From: Eopsaltria australis
Taxonomy: Eukaryota > Chordata > Aves > Passeriformes > Petroicidae
Direction: 5' to 3'
Assembly: GCA_034509425.1 (NCBI GenBank)
Contig: JAVTVJ010000458.1
Coordinates: 868,001-932,000, forward strand
DNA: 64,000 bases
The notes beneath the pieces are model-generated. The model was given only the letters and a program-made list of their open reading frames with translations, had not been told where the DNA came from and searched no databases. This document shows positions 50,346 to 61,074 of the stretch, one piece after another. Position numbers and translations under genes: made by a program. Position 1 is the first letter of the stretch; each line of letters starts with the position of its first letter.

Positions 50346-51929
50346 CAGGCCAGTAGCTTCTCTAAACCAGAGAAATCTCTCCAGCATCGATCTTTCTAAT
50401 GGAATGGAGCAAGAAACTGATTTGTTTTCAGCATTTCTGCAAAGATACTGGGCAGAAATAGTGCATCTCTAAAAGATTTCAGGTAAAATCTACTTAGAGA
50501 TGGCAGCAATTCAGTCCAGGGGCTGTACCTACCTGTACAGGTGTGGGTTTGGAGACAAGGGAAAATCACTTTTATCCAATCACAGGCAAAGCTGACCACC
50601 CTCCAGGGGAATTCACTGGCATCCAAAGTGTCTCAAAGAAGAAAAAACCCTTGCTGGATGCCTTATCAAGCCAAGCAAATCTTTATATGTTACCCAATTT
50701 TTTTTCTTACATATTTTAATCAATTTAAACAGGTGATTTTATAGACATTCTGGCTTTTAAACCATTCTGAATCTTTTCACACTTTGATAAGAACTTAAAG
50801 TAAGAGAACAGAAGTTATTCGTGGTTTGAAAGGACAGAGCTGGGCCTAGAAAGAAATTCTGGTGAAAATACAAGAGTGTTTGCAGCATTTCTTTGGCATC
50901 TCCTGTCAGCCTGCTTGATTACAGCCCCTTTCTTCAGTCAAAACACAGCTCCACTCCCAAACATTTGTGTGACTCCAATCAATCCACTTTGTGTTCACCA
51001 ACAGGAAAAAATAGGTGCAAAATTGGGCTGTAGATTTGTATTAACCTCTAGGGAAAAAGCAAAATATCAGAACAGATCATAGCTAACTCACTGTGTAGAT
51101 CACAGCATCAGAAAAAAGCTGCAGAGGGAATCTAAGGTTTCTCAGATTACCTTGGAAACCTTGATAAAAGAACTATTACAAGAAGAAAAACCAATTTTGC
51201 ATAGAATGCTGTTCTCTAGGGGAAGGGCAGCTAGGAGGCACAATTTAGAACAGATTTAAAACTTGTTTTATTAAATTTAAGGGTAGTTTTCAAGTCTGCC
51301 CATTTCCAAACTGGAGGCAAAACCTCAGAGCCCAAAAGGCTCTGTTCAGGTGGAGAACTGCACCTGGGTCAGCAAGTCCTGAAGTGAAAATGTGGATTCA
51401 GAGGACAAAATAGAGTGGATGATGACAGGATTTCATTTCACGTTAGAACTGTGAGCACATTCCTGCTGCCTTTCCTCACAATTAAGATGATTTCATACCC
51501 AGCCACAACCAGCACACTGAACTATCTCCAAAGTCCCGCACCTGGGAGATTTACCTGGTTTTGCAGGTTTTAATAACATTTCCAACATGAAGGATAGAAT
51601 GCTGACCTGCAGGTTGGCGAAAAATGTAATATTTGCTTGCATAAAAACCCATCCCAGGGAGGAGGCAGCACCTTGCTGCACTCACCACAGCTCCTTGGAG
51701 GATGATCACCTTCAGCTGGAGAACTCTCCCACTGAAATGCAAAGATTTTCCCAGGCTCCTCTCTCCCCTGAGCCCTCCCTCCTGGACAGGCAGCTGCCAC
51801 AAGTTACTATTTCTTTATTTGCTGTGTAATAAATCCATACAGTGGGGTTTGTAGCTGTCCTGCTCCCTGCTCCATTCTCCTGGGGGCCCGTAAATAACCC
51901 CTGTCAATAGCAAACACAGCCAGCACTGG

Positions 51930-52270
51930 ATGTGAGAAATGAAAAATCAATGGAATATGCCCTTACTGTAGGCACCTGCAGATAACATCCAATTGAATTG
52001 ATTAAGTCCTACACAATAGATAATAAAGCTAATTAAAAACCAACTGGAACGCCACGGTGCAGCTCCACATTTAAATGCAGTGGTAAAGACAATGGAAGAA
52101 GAAATTAAAGGGGAAACTTAGATATGGCTGATGGAGGAAGGTATTAAGCTCCATCTAGATAACGGTTTATTACTGCCCCATAAAGTCAAATCACATCCAC
52201 AGGGTTCATATTTTGCTTATCATGAACATAAAAAGTATAACCTCATATGTTGCAGCATAACTTTGACACA
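51930..52270. promoter_or_regulatory. Candidate conserved regulatory element
   Basis: Several homeodomain-type words occur within a repeat-free block: AAATCAATGG at about 51944, AATTGAATTGATTAAG at about 51992 and GCTAATTAAAA at about 52028. CpGs are kept at about 52050, 52055 and 52163. Frames are short in all directions. This is a moderate candidate for a non-coding conserved element. Confidence 0.28.
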
Positions 52271-52557
52271 TTTTTTTAATTAAATAGCAATCCACATATT
52301 CATGTTATTCTGCTGAGATAGAATAAGTTCCTTTTATTCTGCTCCTAGATAATCACAATTTTAAAGATTTAATGATTTTATAACCTTCAAGCAAAGTATA
52401 CAAAATAATGCCTGAAACAAAATGAAAATATAATAAAATCAGCACCAAACAAATTCTAATGTGGCATTTCCTGCATTCCCTACAAATCCAGATCTCCATT
52501 TAGGTGAAAGTTTCTATATTGACTGCATATGCACCCCTGTAGTTATAACTGCCACTT

Positions 52558-52611
52558 TGAAAGGAAGAATGGGATAAAGGAACAAAAGGAAGGAAGCAAG
52601 GGAGGGAAAAA
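52558..52611. repeat. Purine-rich tract
   Basis: About 54 bases of almost only A and G in GGAAGGAAG-like irregular units, with a few C and T interruptions. It resembles a decayed or incipient purine microsatellite. Confidence 0.7.
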
Positions 52612-54719
52612 GCATTTCTTATTTTAATTGGGTGCTGCAAAAGAAACCCTATCCTGGATGTAACTCTAAAAACCAACTAATTCTCTGTTTCATTTCTCTT
52701 GTCCATACCTAAAACTCGTTCCTTAAAAGCAGAAAGCAAACAGAATCCCATCAGAACAATCTAGTTTGCATAGGAGATGAGACTGGGAACGATAAATGCC
52801 TCTCATTATCTGGGAAAACTTTCAAAAGAATAAAAAGGTCACAGTTGTTTGTAAGCAGGACAACGTTAGGGACTTCCTCAGAATTGTGTTAGAAAGTTCT
52901 GAAATAATGTTTTTCATTTTGCTGTTATCAAAAAACTTCAAACAGGAGGAAAGTTTGGTGCCCTTCAAAATAAACTTCAGAACAGCAGGGGCAAAGGAAA
53001 GAGTTGTGTGCTGTGTAATTGTCACAGCAGCTGTGCCAGCCTGCAGTGCCCCAGACCCCGAGCAAACACAGCGTGCCCTGGCTCCTCTGGGCAGCAATTT
53101 ACCAAACAAAGGGCTCCTGGATTAGATTCCATCTAGGTTACTTTGTGCTTTTTATCCCTGGGTAACCTGGGTTGTTCCCACCAAGATGCAAAGAGCAGAT
53201 CCCAGGGACACAGAGCAGGCAAAGGCCAGCCCAGCTCTGATCAGCGCACGGGGTGGATCCTGCTCCCAAACCATGGCAAAGACTGATGGCTTCAGCTCAC
53301 AAACCCTCAGTATCTTCCTTCTATCCCCTTGCTACCCTTTATCACATGTCTATTCTGCATTGTTAATTGGGCAAGTATTCAGCCACAGTTTAAAGAGGGT
53401 CTGGAAGCCAATGAATTTCCATGTCCTCACTCTGAAGAGTTCGTTTGATTTCTGTGTTCCAAGTGTTTCCTGCTTTGGCCACCTGTGTTCTACAGCAGCC
53501 TTTGAGAGGTCAAACAAAAGGCAGAGCACCTGCAGTCCTGCACAGGCTGGACATTGGCAACTGGGCCATGAATTCTCTCTCTGTCCAGCTGCTGGCCCTT
53601 TGCTGTCCTGAGCAGTTGAATCATTAATTTCTCAGCTGAGTGACTGTGTCATCCTCAGCCCTCCTGAAGGTGGCTTGTGCAACCAGGAACCACTTCTGGT
53701 TTTTATGAAAGTGCTTTACAATGAAGGACAACACTCCCACAGGTCAGAAGGATTCTGGTGTACTGCATAACACCTGGAAAATCAGAGTGCAAGTGCAGCA
53801 GGAAAGTGAGACTGGCCCTGAAAAGTTGAAACCACATTTTTGTTGAGGTCTGGTGCAACTTGTTATACACTTGGTGTGTTAACTTGAGCAAAAGGTCTTA
53901 TAAATCAGTTTAAAACTTATGATAAAATAAATTCTTCTAACATAAAAAAATTAAAATCCAAACCTGCCCGTATTTTGCTTTTGTGTAGAAACTCCATAAG
54001 GAAAGAGATAAAACACGGTTCTATAGGATGCATCCTTTTCTTGTGCAAAGATACCGTGAGTGACAACTCTCCTGTGGTCTCAGAGCAAGCTGCCTAATGA
54101 ATGGCAAGAGCTCTTTAATGTTAATGAAAACATCCTGTCTAACTCCCCTTCACACACCTCTTTCAGTCGATGACAATCACCTTTTGGGCTGCCACAATTC
54201 CCTGCTCTGAAGGAGCAGCTGAGCTCTGTCAGCAGTGTCAGAGATTGGCTGAGCTGCTCCTCTCCTGTTAGTGGAGTTACCTGGAAAATCCCCACGTGCT
54301 GCCTTGTCAAGCTTTTATTAAGCAATAACATCTCTGGAAGATTCCAGCTACCAAAGGTTTAAAATGAATGGTCTGGGTTGTGGGTTTTTTTTTCATCCTT
54401 GCATTAGACAAAATGAAGTTATCTCCCTTCTGACATTTTAAAAATCTATCTCACGTCTATTTCTAATAAACAGAATTTTCAAGGGCTTACTGGGGTATTG
54501 TGGTGACATCCAAACAGCAGCAGAGCAGATTATAACTCTCAGTGACTGGATGGAGAATTTTAGCAATAGAATAACATGCAAAACTAGAAGAAAAGTTGGA
54601 GATTTCTCTATGCCACATGCACATATGCATCAACTCTTCCTGACATTTTAGGCATTATGTACAAAAGAAGAAAGCAGCAGACTTGAGAGGAATTAACATC
54701 CTGTCTCCTTGGGAAGGGA

Positions 54720-54980
54720 GAGTAAGGAATCTCAGTCTTGTCGTGTATCTCCAGAATTCATACGTTTCTTACTAACTTTAAATCTCTATTAGCCATATGT
54801 AGCAAGTCCATCTGTTTTTACTAAATTTGACTGTGAAATCTCTCTGTGCATATGATAATTACATATTGATCTTGGATCTATTCTTGCATACTTAAATACT
54901 CAACTGGAGCTCGTTGGCCAACCTCCTCATGGTAATTAGTGGTTAGGGGAGCTCTGAAAATAATCTCCTTATAACAGAAA
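54720..54980. promoter_or_regulatory. Possible conserved regulatory element
   Basis: Repeat-free sequence with CpGs at about 54741, 54763 and 54912 and the words GATAATTACATATTGATC and GGTAATTAGTGG. No reading frame is worth noting. Weak support. Confidence 0.18.
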
Positions 54981-55676
54981 GGAAAACAGCCTTTTGAGAA
55001 CATCCACAGTTTTGGTTTTCTTAGGGGTTTTTTGGGTTTTTTTTTTCCCCCTGGATTTCAATAAAGGAGTTATCAATGCAGTAAACAGGGAAGAGAATAT
55101 GAAATTGTGTCTATGGCAACCATATTATAGCTCTCCACTTTGTATGTGTCTGCCTTTTCAATACAGTCTCACATTCACACTCATTTTTCCTGTAAACGGG
55201 TCACTTAAAACGCATCTCAGAATTACTTCTCAGTTGCTACCAACTGCAAGACTGGATCTGTAGATTTTCATTTAAAAATGAAAGTGTCTTTTCACAGAGA
55301 AAAAGGGAAAAAAAACTCTACTGAGCTAATTGCTTCCTAGAAAGCTTCTGCTATTGTTGCTATCTGGCACCAAACTCTGCTACTTGCAGACAGTTATTGC
55401 AAGAATATTCACCAGAGGATAAGTGCAGTTCTGTAGGAATAATATATTTTGAGAAGAAAAAATATCCTATGCTTCTTTCTAATGATATAAATTTAATTAC
55501 TAAACTTAAGTTGGATAAAACTTCCATGTCTCACCCATTGGAGGTGGTTTGGGGTTTTGTTTTCCATTATCCAGAAAAGTGCTACCAGTTCTATCTGTAA
55601 TAAAACTGATCTGTTCTGAATTCCAAGAATCAAAAGCTGTCTTTAATATCCAGATTTACCACTGCTGGTACAGGGA

Positions 55677-55735
55677 GTAAGGTAATTTTTAGCATTAGAA
55701 ACAACAGGTGTAAGGTAATTTTGAGTATTAGAAAT
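55677..55735. repeat. 33-base-spaced direct duplication
   Basis: GTAAGGTAATTTTTAGCATT and its near copy GTAAGGTAATTTTGAGTATT start at about 55677 and 55710. Each is followed by AGAAA. A spacer of about eight bases separates the copies. Confidence 0.8.
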
Positions 55736-58207
55736 GTCAGTGTTTTACAGATCATGCTTCATTCCCACTTGTCACAAGAGACTTCTCCACTGGCACTGAG
55801 GATTATGAAAAAAAGAATTAGACATAATAAATAAAACATACTTTAGAGGGATGTTTCAGGTTACTACAGGAATAAAAGAATGCATTATTTCCGTGCAATA
55901 ACTCAGTGGCAAAAGGCTGCCAACCTGCCAGAGAAACTCTTTTAACTTGTCATAAATGTTCACTATCTATTTTCAGGGAGCTGCTGATTTCTCAAACTTA
56001 TTTTCTCCAAGGAACTTTTTAGAGACTTTCCCAGCATTTTGCCCATGAGTGAGTTCTGCACACCCTGCTACTTGAGCTCAGCTCAATTCTAATCTAGATT
56101 TACCCTCATAAAAATATCAGAGCCTTTCAGTCAATGATTATTTGAAGGAAGGGATAGGACATGAATTAATTACTTGATATTAACTTTCAGAGCCCGCTTT
56201 TGTATCTGTTTGATCCCTTAAAAACATGATGCAACTATTTTCACATCAGTGTTTCAAAACAAATCCTCTCTCTTGGCCCCTAAACCATACAAAGAATTAA
56301 ATCTTTATTGTTAGAAAGTCTCCTCAGTCTTTCCAATGCTTAATAAAAAATAATGGCAGTTAAAACTGTTTTAATGCTCACATTCCAATCCCCTGCCTAC
56401 CTCTTTCCTCTCCTGGGCACTGTTTTAAGACCTGTTCCTTATCCTGGGCTCCCTTTTCCATCCCTTAATGAGCAGCAGCTTGGTCTCTTAACTGTCCTGC
56501 ACGTAAATGGATTAAGTTTCACATGAACAGAGATCCCCAGGTATGTGTTAGGCAAGCTGTAAGCAATTGTGTGAGATGGGATGAGAGTGGGAAGTAATTC
56601 ACCTGCTCCTGACAGCAGAGCACCAGCTCTCTGCAGCATTTATTTGGACTCCCAACGAAAAGACCCTTTCAACTTGTGGCATCTTTTATTCAGCAACTCA
56701 TTTTCTGCTAAGTATTAAAAGTCAGTATGGTGTGAGGATTTGTTCCAAGGCTTGCTGAGATATTACTCACACAAAGGAGTGGCAGATCATTTCTGCTGAG
56801 CAAAGCCACTGGGGACATTTGAAATTCAAATTATCTTCCCCCCACCCAGCACTCAGAGTTGTTTCTTCTCCCTTCTCTCTGTTACTCCTCCCATCACTCT
56901 ATTTTGCTCTATTTTTTTTGTAACTTTTATTCTTTCCACTGGAACTTCTGAAAATAATGGCTGTTTAAAACATTTGAGAGCATTATCTCCGTTACTGTCC
57001 CTATCTCCAAGAAAACAATGTTCCATTAGAGCTGGTTTAAGTTTACATAGATACTCAATATTTTCAGGCAAAAATGATCAAAAGTGAAGTCTATTTTCAA
57101 GATGAGCCACTACCATTTTGGATGGTGGATCAGGCCTTTTATATACATAAATAGTTCTTCATATTTCTTGCTCTAACTTTAATATTCCATAACCTACCTG
57201 TTTATACATCAAGAAAATTTTCAGATGCAATGATGTGCCTTTCCAAAGCAAGATATGTTGGTGTAACCAAGAAAAAATTTTAAAAAAATTCAGACATAAT
57301 GGTACAAATCCTGACTGACACTAATAATTCACTCCAGTACATAGCAAAGAAGCAAATTAAATATGACTTCTATCAATTTATTCAATTTATCAATGTTTTA
57401 GTCATTAGCCCTCATTCCCTGCCAGGCACAATAATAATGTCAATGTTAACACTCAGATTAGAACCAATTATCCAGGCCCTGCAATGGCCACTGGAAAACA
57501 CCTACTAAGGAAAATTATTAAAATATGACCCTTTCAGCTCCCTGTTGAGCTGAGCAGAGAACCACCTACACATTGAAGAAATAGAAATTAACATTCCGTT
57601 TTCTGTAAAGCAAACCTTCAATATGTTTTTGATAATTTAGACATGAACTGAGTTACCCCACACCTGTATTTCAATCTTTATTGTGTTATCCAACACCCAG
57701 CCCTGATATACTTTGTTACCCCAACCATAGCCCTTGGGTTAGTCAAGAAACTCCCAGATAAAATACAGAAATGGACCCTGGAATGGAGTAGAACTGAATT
57801 CTGTCATACCAACACATATTCTCATTGCTTTATACCCTGATTTTCACCTCAGTAATGTATTATATTGCTTTTATCAGTGCCAGACTAGCATTAAAATTTT
57901 ACTTGGGCATTCTCCAGAGAGGTGGAATATGTGAATGTGTGCCCTTAGCTGATTTAAAACCGAGCCCAAATCTCACCTCCAGGGAATAAACTCCAGCTGG
58001 TACCTCAGCAGATCCAGCACTGGAGTAACTGGACAAGGGCAGGGGACAAGGCAGCAAACACCACCAGGATTTGTTGGTTCCTTGAGAGATCTGCTGCTCT
58101 GGGGAGCTGGCAGCTGGAAGGATGTGGAAGAAAAGCAAAGATGTAATTGCAGCATTATTCTGGTCCTGCCAGGGCCTCCTTCCAGCCCTGCAGGTCTGAG
58201 ACACAGC

Positions 58208-58236
58208 AGAAGCAGGGAGAAGCAGGGAGAAGCAGA
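58208..58236. repeat. Short (GAAGCAGGGA)n run
   Basis: Two and a half units of a 10-base purine-rich repeat (AGAAGCAGGG, AGAAGCAGGG, AGAAGCAG). A minor tandem repeat. Confidence 0.75.
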
Positions 58237-58542
58237 GCATGGTGCAAAGAGGCAGCAGGAAAAGACCAGGGTGAGTGAAAAGGCAGTCAGGCACCAGGTA
58301 CAGATTGATTAAACCAGGGGACAGAAAGGAAAAAGAAACAATGTGTCCAGAGAAAGAGAAAAAAACAGCTTTAATTAGTGTTTCCACCAGCCCAAAACAG
58401 CTTGGCAATGCTAAACTTGGCAGCCACTGAAAACCCATCTGGAACCACCACCAGAATCTACCCCATGTTCTAAAAGCAAAGCACAGCACAACTTTCCAGG
58501 GGCTGTGGGACAGCATCAAATATATCCCTACTGTCCAAAAAT

Positions 58543-58584
58543 CCTAATCCAAATTCAATCCCTGACTGTCCTAATCCAAATTCA
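58543..58584. repeat. 15-base direct repeat, period 27
   Basis: CCTAATCCAAATTCA occurs identically at 58543-58557 and 58570-58584, with CTGTCC-like flanks also shared. It marks a local duplication about 250 bases before the CR1 copy. Confidence 0.8.
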
Positions 58585-58828
58585 AACAGTCACCTGGAAT
58601 GAAGGCTCATTTTACAGCAACTCCAGCTTTGGGAGGAGCACAGTCCCAGCAGTGTGGCACTGCCACCAGGCCAGGGAGGGTGTGAGGGCACAGCTCAACC
58701 CAGCTGGCATGGTGAGAACCCAAATCACCCACAAATTCAGGCTCCCCTCAGCTCTGCTGACTTAAGACTCTCACCAAAGCTTGCCTTGGCAGTGAAGGTA
58801 ATTCTTAGATGGGAGACATCAGGGTTCT

Positions 58829-59230
58829 GGAGAGCAGCAGGATTTGGGATTGCTCAGCCTGCAGAAGGGAGGGCTCCACGGACACCTCACTGCAGGTTTT
58901 CAGTACCTGGAGAGGCTAAAGAAGAGCTGGAGAAGGACTTTGGACAAGGGCATTGAGTGACAGGACAAGGGGAATGACTTCCAACGGACAGGGTAGTGTT
59001 AGCTGGGATATTGGGCAGGAATTGTTCCCTGGGAGGGTGGGCAGGCCCTGGCCCAGGGTGCCCAGAGCAGCTGTGGCTGCCCCTGGATCCCTGGCAGTGC
59101 CCAAGGCCAGGCTGGACATTGGGGCTGGGAGCAGCCTGGGACAGTGGGAGGTGTCCCTGCCATGGCAGGGGGGGATGGGATGAGCTTTAAGATTCCTTCC
59201 AACCCAAACCACTCTGGGATTCTGTGATTT
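58829..59230 (+). mobile_element. CR1 LINE, 5'-truncated 3' end (about 400 bp)
   Basis: The avian CR1 3' block order is clear: GATTTGGGATTGCTCAGCCT (58851-58870 region), CTGGAGAGGCTA, TTTGGACAAGGGCATTGAGT, GACAGGACAAGGGGAATG, ATTGGGCAGGAATTGTTCCC, GTGCCCAGAGCAGCTGTGG, CCCTGGCAGTGCCCAAGGCC, GGAGGTGTCCCTGCCATGG, and CCTTCCAACCCAAACC. It ends in CTGGGATTCTGTGATTT. It is closer to consensus than the copy at 33.5 kb and hence probably younger. Only the region after the reverse transcriptase gene remains. The overlapping G+C-rich frames on both strands are incidental to the element. The left edge is approximate. Confidence 0.95.
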
Positions 59231-59579
59231 CACAAATGTATCTTTTGCTCATTCCCTTCCAATTACTCCTGTGGGATTTCATGGAGGAAGCCAAGCTCCT
59301 GAAGCATTTCTCAGTCTAGGCCTTTGTCAGGAAATTCCATGAAAACTGTCATGTGTCATGAGCTTATCTAAAATACAGATTTCAGTGAAAAAACAAGGAT
59401 TATGATTGTGATTCTTTGTGCAGGCTGCTGACAGAATGTCAGTGTTCCTTAATGCATTATATTAGGAAGAATTTCAGTCTGAAGCATAAGCTTTATCAGA
59501 TAGATGAGCTTAAAAACAACCTTGGAAAATAATCACAAGTTTTATTTTTCTTCTGTTGTCTGATCACTAAAAAGCATCT

Positions 59580-59720
59580 TGAAAAATTTATCTTACGGTG
59601 CCGAGATGAAGAAAACATGCCTTCAGTGATATTTGATTGCTCCTTGGTAGATAATTATTTGTTCAAACAAAATAACCCGAATTGCCTTTGCAATCCTTTG
59701 CTGCCATCTGTTGGCATGGA
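59580..59720. promoter_or_regulatory. Possible conserved regulatory element
   Basis: CpGs at about 59597, 59602 and 59679, a TAGATAATTATTTG homeodomain-like word at about 59648 and a CATCTG E-box near 59706 lie in repeat-free sequence. The block abuts the tandem repeat at 59733. Weak compositional support. Confidence 0.2.
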
Positions 59721-59732
59721 GATGTTGAGTAA

Positions 59733-59812
59733 AAATTCATCCCTAGATCTTAAATTCATCTCTAGATCTTCAAATCATCCCTAAATCTTAAATTCACCCC
59801 TAGATCTTAAAT
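59733..59812. repeat. About 20-base tandem repeat, four imperfect copies
   Basis: Four units of the form AAATTCATCCCTAGATCTT run head to tail, differing by substitutions and single-base indels. A fifth partial ATTGTAGATC follows. BglII-type AGATCT hexamers recur through the array. Confidence 0.88.
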
Positions 59813-60548
59813 TGTAGATCTAAATTTGTTGACACAAATTAAAAATAAAAGGAAATGCTTGTCTACATCCCAAGAAATGCATAAATGGATGTGATTACAG
59901 TTGAATAATTCAGTCTGCTGAATTTTTGTTCCTCTTGCTGCAACCTTAGATTTCAAAAAGGGTGAGATAGGTGCTGAAAGTTAACACTGCCAAAATTCAC
60001 AAATCTAATAATGCTTAAAGACATTTTCTCAATAAAGGAGAGGGGGAAAAAAAGACAGAAACAACACAACAAAAAACAGGTAAGGGGAAGGCTCATCTTT
60101 TCAAGAGACTGAAGATAGAGGCAACATTTTTTTCTTTTTTGTACTAAACCTTCATGGTGAGGCTGTTTGTGTTCCAGTGGGAGTTAGTTACTGTCCCTGC
60201 AGCTTTGTAAGGGTAGCTGTGTGTTTGTAAGCCTAATTTTTGTAAACCCAGTGACTAGAACTGAAAGCACAAGGCCTGGCTGCGCTCTGGCTGGGGAGCC
60301 CCGCAGGTGAATTTACCATTATCGTCATTATTACACCAAGTCTGACCTAAACATCATCTTTTCCATCTTTCTGTTCATGAATTCCAGCTCTGATCCAAGG
60401 GAACGAGCACCTGAACCTTCACAGCAAGTGGAGTCACAGCTACAAACTCCACAGAGATGGAAAGGTGTCTCTGGAGAGGATTCCGGTGCTGGGAAAGGGC
60501 GATGCCAGAGCAGCAGCTGTGCCTCTGCTCACAGCAGGCACACAGAGC

Positions 60549-60590
60549 CAGAACCTTCCAGAACCTTCCAGAACCACACAGAACCTTCCA
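60549..60590. repeat. 10-base tandem repeat CAGAACCTTC
   Basis: Four units of a decamer, three of them CAGAACCTTC and one diverged to CAGAACCACA. Each exact unit contains GAACCTTC, and consecutive units form GAACCTTCCAGAAC, which is heat-shock-element-like (alternating GAA and TTC). Confidence 0.85.
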
Positions 60591-60925
60591 GCCCTCATCA
60601 GCTCCCTGACCTCAGGCTCACCTAATGACCTTGGCAACTGCTAATGATGGAAAGGCAGGCAAAAACCCTAAAAATAATTAAAAATAATTAAGAATTTTAG
60701 AATTTTTTTTTTAAAAAATGAAGAAGCAGGAATCTGATCCCACTTCAGGCTAGAACACAAACATCTGGGCTTGACTTTGATGGGTAAACTCTACACCAAG
60801 CCCAGAGAAGCCAAATGAAACAGTCAATGCTGGTGCTTAATCCCTGAGAATGGCCCTCCACTTTGGTGGTTTTTCTTTAATTGCTGAAACAGCAACAAAT
60901 TCCTGAAATGAAGAAGAAATAATGA

Positions 60926-61074
60926 CCATTCAGAGTTAATCAAATTACCCCAATCCCAAATCTTACAAGAATTAGGAGTCAAGGTAGATGTCTCCCAAGT
61001 GTTGCCATTCCGAGTTACTCAAATTACCCCAATCACAAATCTTACAAGAATTCTGAGTCAATGTCTCCCAAGTG
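60926..61074. repeat. 79-base tandem duplication
   Basis: Copy one (60926-61001) and copy two (61005-61074) share the order CCATTC-GAGTTA, CAAATTACCCCAATC, CAAATCTTACAAGAATT, GAGTCA and GTCTCCCAAGTG. Copy two lacks about seven bases (an AGGTAG-like segment) after GAGTCA and has a few substitutions. Divergence is roughly 10% by eye, so the duplication is not very recent. Confidence 0.9.

Larger units (their letters stand above)
44892..51929. other. Non-coding DNA without recognised genes
   Basis: Unique sequence with a 13-base A run at 44970, a G+C-rich patch at 48.18-48.48 kb and short duplications listed separately. The longest plus frame here (47723-48295) begins at a non-ATG codon. Its first ATG is at 47879, and the product resembles nothing known. 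Confidence 0.5.
52271..58828. other. Non-coding DNA without recognised genes
   Basis: Unique sequence. The longest open frame in the window lies here on the minus strand (ATG at 58516 to 57899, about 205 codons). It has no recognisable domain and no splice or promoter context, so it is not called a gene. Small duplications at 55.7, 58.2 and 58.5 kb are listed separately. Confidence 0.5.

Noticed and set aside
57899..58516. Longest open frame (minus strand, about 205 codons from an ATG)
   Set aside because: No recognisable domain, no splice or promoter context, and a Leu/Phe/Ser/Pro-rich composition that follows from the purine-rich plus strand. A rough estimate gives about one frame of this length by chance in 64 kb on two strands in moderately G+C-rich sequence.
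60230..60330. Possible short exon ending at a CGCAG/GTGAAT donor-like junction
   Set aside because: A single donor-like word without a matching acceptor, frame or homologue is expected by chance many times in 64 kb.
60926..61074. CRISPR-like or satellite array
   Set aside because: Only two diverged copies with no spacer structure. It is a simple tandem duplication in a vertebrate genome.
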